DNA of 64,000 nt. Origin: Paenibacillus sp. J5C2022. GTDB lineage: Bacteria > Bacillota > Bacilli > Paenibacillales > Paenibacillaceae. The DNA lies in assembly GCF_025567625.1 (NCBI RefSeq), contig NZ_JAOQJC010000014.1:91651-155650 (forward strand), given 5' to 3'. Below the pieces are notes generated by a model that was given only the letters and a program-made list of their open reading frames with translations, had not been told where the DNA came from and searched no databases. The translations under genes were made by a program, and so were the position numbers. This document shows, piece after piece, positions 61,698 to 64,000 of the stretch (position 1 is its first letter; the number at the start of each line of letters is the position of its first letter).

Positions 61698-61922
61698 ATG
61701 ATTAAAGTACACTTGTCTAGGCTTATGGGCGAGCGTCGCCTAAAGATAGCGGATTTAGAACGACTTACAAAAGAGGCCGGGAACGGTCTTCATCGGAATG
61801 GTATTACGAAGCTGTACAACGAGAGGACAGACGGAGTCAAGTTTGAAACGTTGAATGCTATTTGCAAAGCCTTGGACTGTCGTGTGGAAGACATAATCGA
61901 ATATATCCCGGACGAGACGTAG
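61698..61922 (+). CDS. Small XRE-family regulator
   Basis: 74 residues, entirely a Cro/C1 HTH of the YozG type (VHLSRLMGERRLKIADLERL, then NGITKLYNERTDGVKFETL and CKALDCRVEDIIEYIPD). Divergent from the small-gene cluster and probably its regulator through the ACACT/AGTGT sites. Not the main phage repressor by position. Confidence 0.85.
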   Translation: MIKVHLSRLMGERRLKIADLERLTKEAGNGLHRNGITKLYNERTDGVKFETLNAICKALDCRVEDIIEYIPDET

Positions 61923-61980
61923 CCAAGCCGCCTAACTAATGGTAAAATCGTCCTATAACGATATGGGAGATGATTACTGT

Positions 61981-62325
61981 ATGACCGGAATTTTGAAGTT
62001 TCTTGGATGGGCCTCGATAATATGCGGACTTGCGGCCGGAATCTATTACGGAACACTAGACGATCCGCTTGCGGAGCTACTTCGCACCTATGACGATAGC
62101 TTCCGACTTGCGGCCGCGCTGACGTGGTGGATTAGCGGAGCGATATCGGGGATCGTATTCTTTGCACTGGCGTACATACTCGGGCATGTCGAGGCGATCC
62201 GGAATTATATCGAGCAGCAGCCAGTTTCGGAAACAAGAACGTCGTCGGGGACGTATCCCGAAACCGGGAAATCAAAGGTTACGTTAGGTAGCGTCAAGGA
62301 TTATAAAATGAAGAATATCGATTAA
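61981..62325 (+). CDS. Two-helix membrane protein, unknown
   Basis: 114 residues from the ATG at 61981 (GGGAG 11 bp before; an upstream ATG lacks a site). Membrane helices at about 5-23 and 42-68, then a cytoplasmic, Thr/Ser-rich tail. In the same direction as the XRE gene and about 60 bp after it. In a prophage this position often holds lysogeny-expressed accessory genes such as superinfection exclusion factors; that is inference. Confidence 0.65.
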   Translation: MTGILKFLGWASIICGLAAGIYYGTLDDPLAELLRTYDDSFRLAAALTWWISGAISGIVFFALAYILGHVEAIRNYIEQQPVSETRTSSGTYPETGKSKVTLGSVKDYKMKNID

Positions 62326-62497
62326 CGTATGAGGCCGCCAGTCCTACGGGATATGCGGTCTTTTGTTTGCGGGCTAACACCTTCAGTAATACTTAACGTG
62401 CAAGTCCGTAGAATTAAACCTATTAAGTAACAAAACGTACACAGCCGCTAAGGCGTTTTATCGCCGCCAAGGCCGTACAAGGCTCGGAAACCGATAC

Positions 62498-62513
62498 TTC
62501 CCGACGTCGGGAA
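62498..62513. repeat. 16-bp perfect palindrome
   Basis: TTCCCGACGTCGGGAA in the 278-bp gap between the convergent membrane-protein and integrase genes; the gap also holds GGCG/CGCC hairpins and the integrase terminator. Confidence 0.85.
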
Positions 62514-62553
62514 CTTTCCGTCCGATCATACCTGTCAATTCGGCAGATATGAC

Positions 62554-62597
62554 GAAAAAGCCCCGCACAAGGCCGGAGAAGGCTCGTACAGGGCTTC
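62554..62597 (-). terminator. Terminator of the integrase gene
   Basis: GAAGCCC...GGGGC stem with an internal arm followed by TTTTTCGTC on the minus strand, just after the stop. Confidence 0.65.
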
Positions 62598-62603
62598 GTT
62601 TAT

Positions 62604-63569
62604 CTATTCGCTATACAACGATTCGAGCGGCGAATGCTTGGCGTGTTTGGCCGCCACATCCTGCGAAAATAATTTAACGTAATTCCGGACCATTTCGAGC
62701 GACGTATGCCCGAGTATAATCTGCAATGACAGCGGGTCGCCCCCGTTCATGACGTACATCTTCGCCATCGTATGCCGGAACGTATGCGGGCTGACACGGA
62801 CTCCCTTCAGACCAGCCGCGGCCCCGTACGCCTGGATATTCTCCTGCATCGTCCGGACCTTGGCGGGCGTGTTATCGATGTTGACGAATAAAAAGTCATG
62901 ATCGAGCAGGCCGCGGATTTCGAGATACTGGCGGAGATGCTTGTCCAGCGTCTGCTGAAACGGGACATACCGCTCCTTCCGACCTTTGCCGTATACCTTA
63001 ATCCGCCGTTCCCGCCAGTTGATATTCGGGATGACGATGCCTTCCGCCTCGGATATCCGTATCCCCGTTTCGAGTAGTAGCAGCATAAGCACGTAGTCAC
63101 GGTACCCAGTAAATTTTGTCTTGTCCGGGGCCGACAGTAACGTTTTAATCTGCGGCTTGCTGAACGTTTGGATAATCTTCGATTCCGACTTCATCTTCGC
63201 TACGTGGTCGTACGGATTTTCCTCGACGTACCCTTCCGCCGCCATAAAGTTGAAGAACGCCCGCCAGCCGCGATTGTACATATTCACCGTCGTATCCGGC
63301 GACCCCGATTCCCGCCGCTCGATACTAAATTCGTGGATATGCTCGGCAGTTACGTCGGACGGCCGGTCAATTCCGGATTTCGTTACATGTTCGCGCAGCA
63401 CCTTCAGAATGACCCGGTAATAACTAATCGTGGATTCCGACAGGTTCCGGATTTTACAATTTCGGATGAACGTGTTAACCGCAATGTCGAAGTCCTCCGA
63501 CTCGGGCGGCCGTTTACTCGCACCGTACCCGTGGCCTGCAATCGTATTCTTGCGTCGTTTTGCGCACAT
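62604..63569 (-). CDS. int: Tyrosine recombinase/integrase
   Basis: 321 residues. N-terminal SAM-like arm and core-binding domain (about 25-125), catalytic domain with the first Arg in LLETGIRISEAEG, Lys in YGKGRKERYVPF, the HxxR box in SPHTFRHTMAKMY and the nucleophilic Tyr in EMVRNYVKLF. Stands 164 bp from attR, the usual place. It should catalyse integration and excision at the tRNA-Leu site. Confidence 0.95.
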   Translation of the reverse strand: MCAKRRKNTIAGHGYGASKRPPESEDFDIAVNTFIRNCKIRNLSESTISYYRVILKVLREHVTKSGIDRPSDVTAEHIHEFSIERRESGSPDTTVNMYNRGWRAFFNFMAAEGYVEENPYDHVAKMKSESKIIQTFSKPQIKTLLSAPDKTKFTGYRDYVLMLLLLETGIRISEAEGIVIPNINWRERRIKVYGKGRKERYVPFQQTLDKHLRQYLEIRGLLDHDFLFVNIDNTPAKVRTMQENIQAYGAAAGLKGVRVSPHTFRHTMAKMYVMNGGDPLSLQIILGHTSLEMVRNYVKLFSQDVAAKHAKHSPLESLYSE

Positions 63570-63622
63570 AAAAAAGACACCTCTTCCGCCAAATTTTACG
63601 CGGTTATAAGGTGCCTTCCGTA

Positions 63623-63711
63623 CGGCTTATCGGGGGTCAGCCGCGTCTAGATTCGTCTTTTACGGTTCGTAATCTTCGAACTGTTTCGGACGGCTTAACG
63701 CTGGCTTAGCG
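63623..63711. promoter_or_regulatory. Candidate integrase arm-type sites, right end
   Basis: CGGCTTATCG (63623-63632), CGGCTTAACG (63691-63700) and TGGCTTAGCG (63702-63711) match the motif repeated beside attL, in the same order relative to attR. Confidence 0.55.
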
Positions 63712-63732
63712 CGATGTTACCGGCTTTTCGTA

Positions 63733-63812
63733 TGCGCGTAGAGGGACTTGAACCCCCACGGTTTCCCGCTAGATCCTAAGTCTAGTGCGTCTGCCAATTC
63801 CGCCATACGCGC
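63733..63812 (-). tRNA. tRNA-Leu(UAG) at the right attachment site, no encoded CCA
   Basis: Body identical to the left copy, but the three bases after the discriminator read TAC rather than CCA. It is adjacent to tRNA-Lys and tRNA-Gln, so it should be transcribed from their promoter; CCA would have to be added by nucleotidyltransferase. Confidence 0.9.
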
Positions 63813-63815
63813 GCT
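63733..63815. repeat. attR: 83-bp direct repeat of the integrated element
   Basis: Identical to attL (45517-45599), ending 3 bp past the tRNA 5' end. Confidence 0.93.
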
Positions 63816-63832
63816 TGGGTCTTGCAAAAAAC

Positions 63833-63908
63833 TGGTGAGCCATGAAGGACTCGAACCTTCGACACCCTGATTAAAAGTCAGGTGCTCTACCAACTGAGCT
63901 AATGGCTC
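63833..63908 (-). tRNA. tRNA-Lys(UUU)
   Basis: Acceptor GAGCCAT, anticodon loop CTTTTAA (anticodon UUU), T-arm GTTCGAGTC, encoded CCA. Host side of attR. Confidence 0.95.
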
Positions 63909-63917
63909 ATGATTAAA

Positions 63918-63992
63918 TGGCTGGGGATATAGGATTCGAACCTATGCATGACGGAGTCAAAGTCCGTTGCCTTACCGCTTGGCTAATCCCCA
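63918..63992 (-). tRNA. tRNA-Gln(UUG)
   Basis: Acceptor TGGGGAT, anticodon loop CTTTGAC (anticodon UUG), T-arm GTTCGAATC, encoded CCA. Upstream member of the host tRNA operon that now reads into attR. Confidence 0.94.
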
Positions 63993-64000
63993 GCAAAATC

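Larger units (their letters stand above)
45517..63815. mobile_element. Integrated phage-like element in tRNA-Leu, about 18.3 kb
   Basis: Bounded by the 83-bp attL and attR repeats, with a tyrosine integrase next to attR. It has a late-type minus-strand block (tail genes) at the left, an early minus-strand block (primase-like gene, DUF3102/J protein), a divergent repressor switch with three operators, and accessory genes on the right. No large terminase, portal, major capsid, head-tail connector, holin or endolysin is visible. This makes it a remnant or a satellite that carries tail genes. Confidence 0.9.

Overview
The window is chromosomal DNA from a low-GC-phylum Gram-positive bacterium, most probably Paenibacillus or a close relative. 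The evidence is the sigW-rsiW-cdaA-cdaR-glmM block with a glmS gene behind a glmS ribozyme, strong AGGAGG-type ribosome binding sites throughout, Bacilli-type tRNA clusters, and paired AraC/LacI-regulated carbohydrate ABC operons with multimodular glycanases. Nearly all host genes lie on the minus strand.

Layout. (1) 1-2.7 kb is AT-rich and looks like an array of cassettes. Three related palindromic elements (about 274-373, 1801-2003, 2653-2702) separate a partial zinc-ribbon gene, a two-gene TIR/nuclease module (a TIR domain fused to a PD-(D/E)XK nuclease, plus a second PD-(D/E)XK-like protein) and a pgsA-like gene. Each complete cassette ends with an element at its 3' side. (2) 2.9-5.9 kb: an XRE regulator, then glmS with its ribozyme and promoter. 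(3) 6.2-20.9 kb: a glycosaminoglycan-type polyuronide locus (secreted heparinase II/III-like lyase, GH88 unsaturated glucuronidase, lipoprotein plus two permeases, membrane-bound AraC regulator), a solitary argC-like gene, and twelve 51-bp tandem repeats each containing a perfect palindrome. This block separates glmM from glmS, which are neighbours in Bacillus. (4) 21-26.4 kb: sigW, rsiW, cdaA, cdaR, glmM, covering envelope stress, c-di-AMP synthesis and UDP-GlcNAc precursor supply. (5) 26.6-34.9 kb: PDZ-less HtrA-like protease, secreted asparaginase, PEP carboxylase, a lipoprotein, four tRNAs, and an orphan siderophore-type ATPase behind a Fur box. (6) 35-45.2 kb: a LacI-controlled ABC/GH31 operon with clear operators and a cre-like site, then a second LacI regulator and a nagB-like gene with its own tandem operators.

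(7) 45.5-63.8 kb: an integrated phage-like element in a tRNA-Leu gene. Its 83-bp direct repeats copy essentially the whole tRNA. It encodes a tyrosine integrase beside the right end, candidate integrase arm sites at both ends, a divergent repressor switch with three operators, a primase-like replication protein, tail tape measure and tail-tip proteins, and many small unknown genes. I see no large terminase, portal, capsid, holin or lysin, so it is either a degraded prophage or a tail-carrying satellite. Between the repressor and the right-end genes lies about 480 bp of dense stem-loops with no gene, possibly a structured RNA or replication origin. tRNA-Lys and tRNA-Gln follow the right attachment site.

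The points most worth pursuing are the TIR/nuclease module inside a cassette-like array, the satellite-like element with its hairpin region, and the 12-copy palindrome array. Product calls rest on motif recognition by eye; no database search was run.
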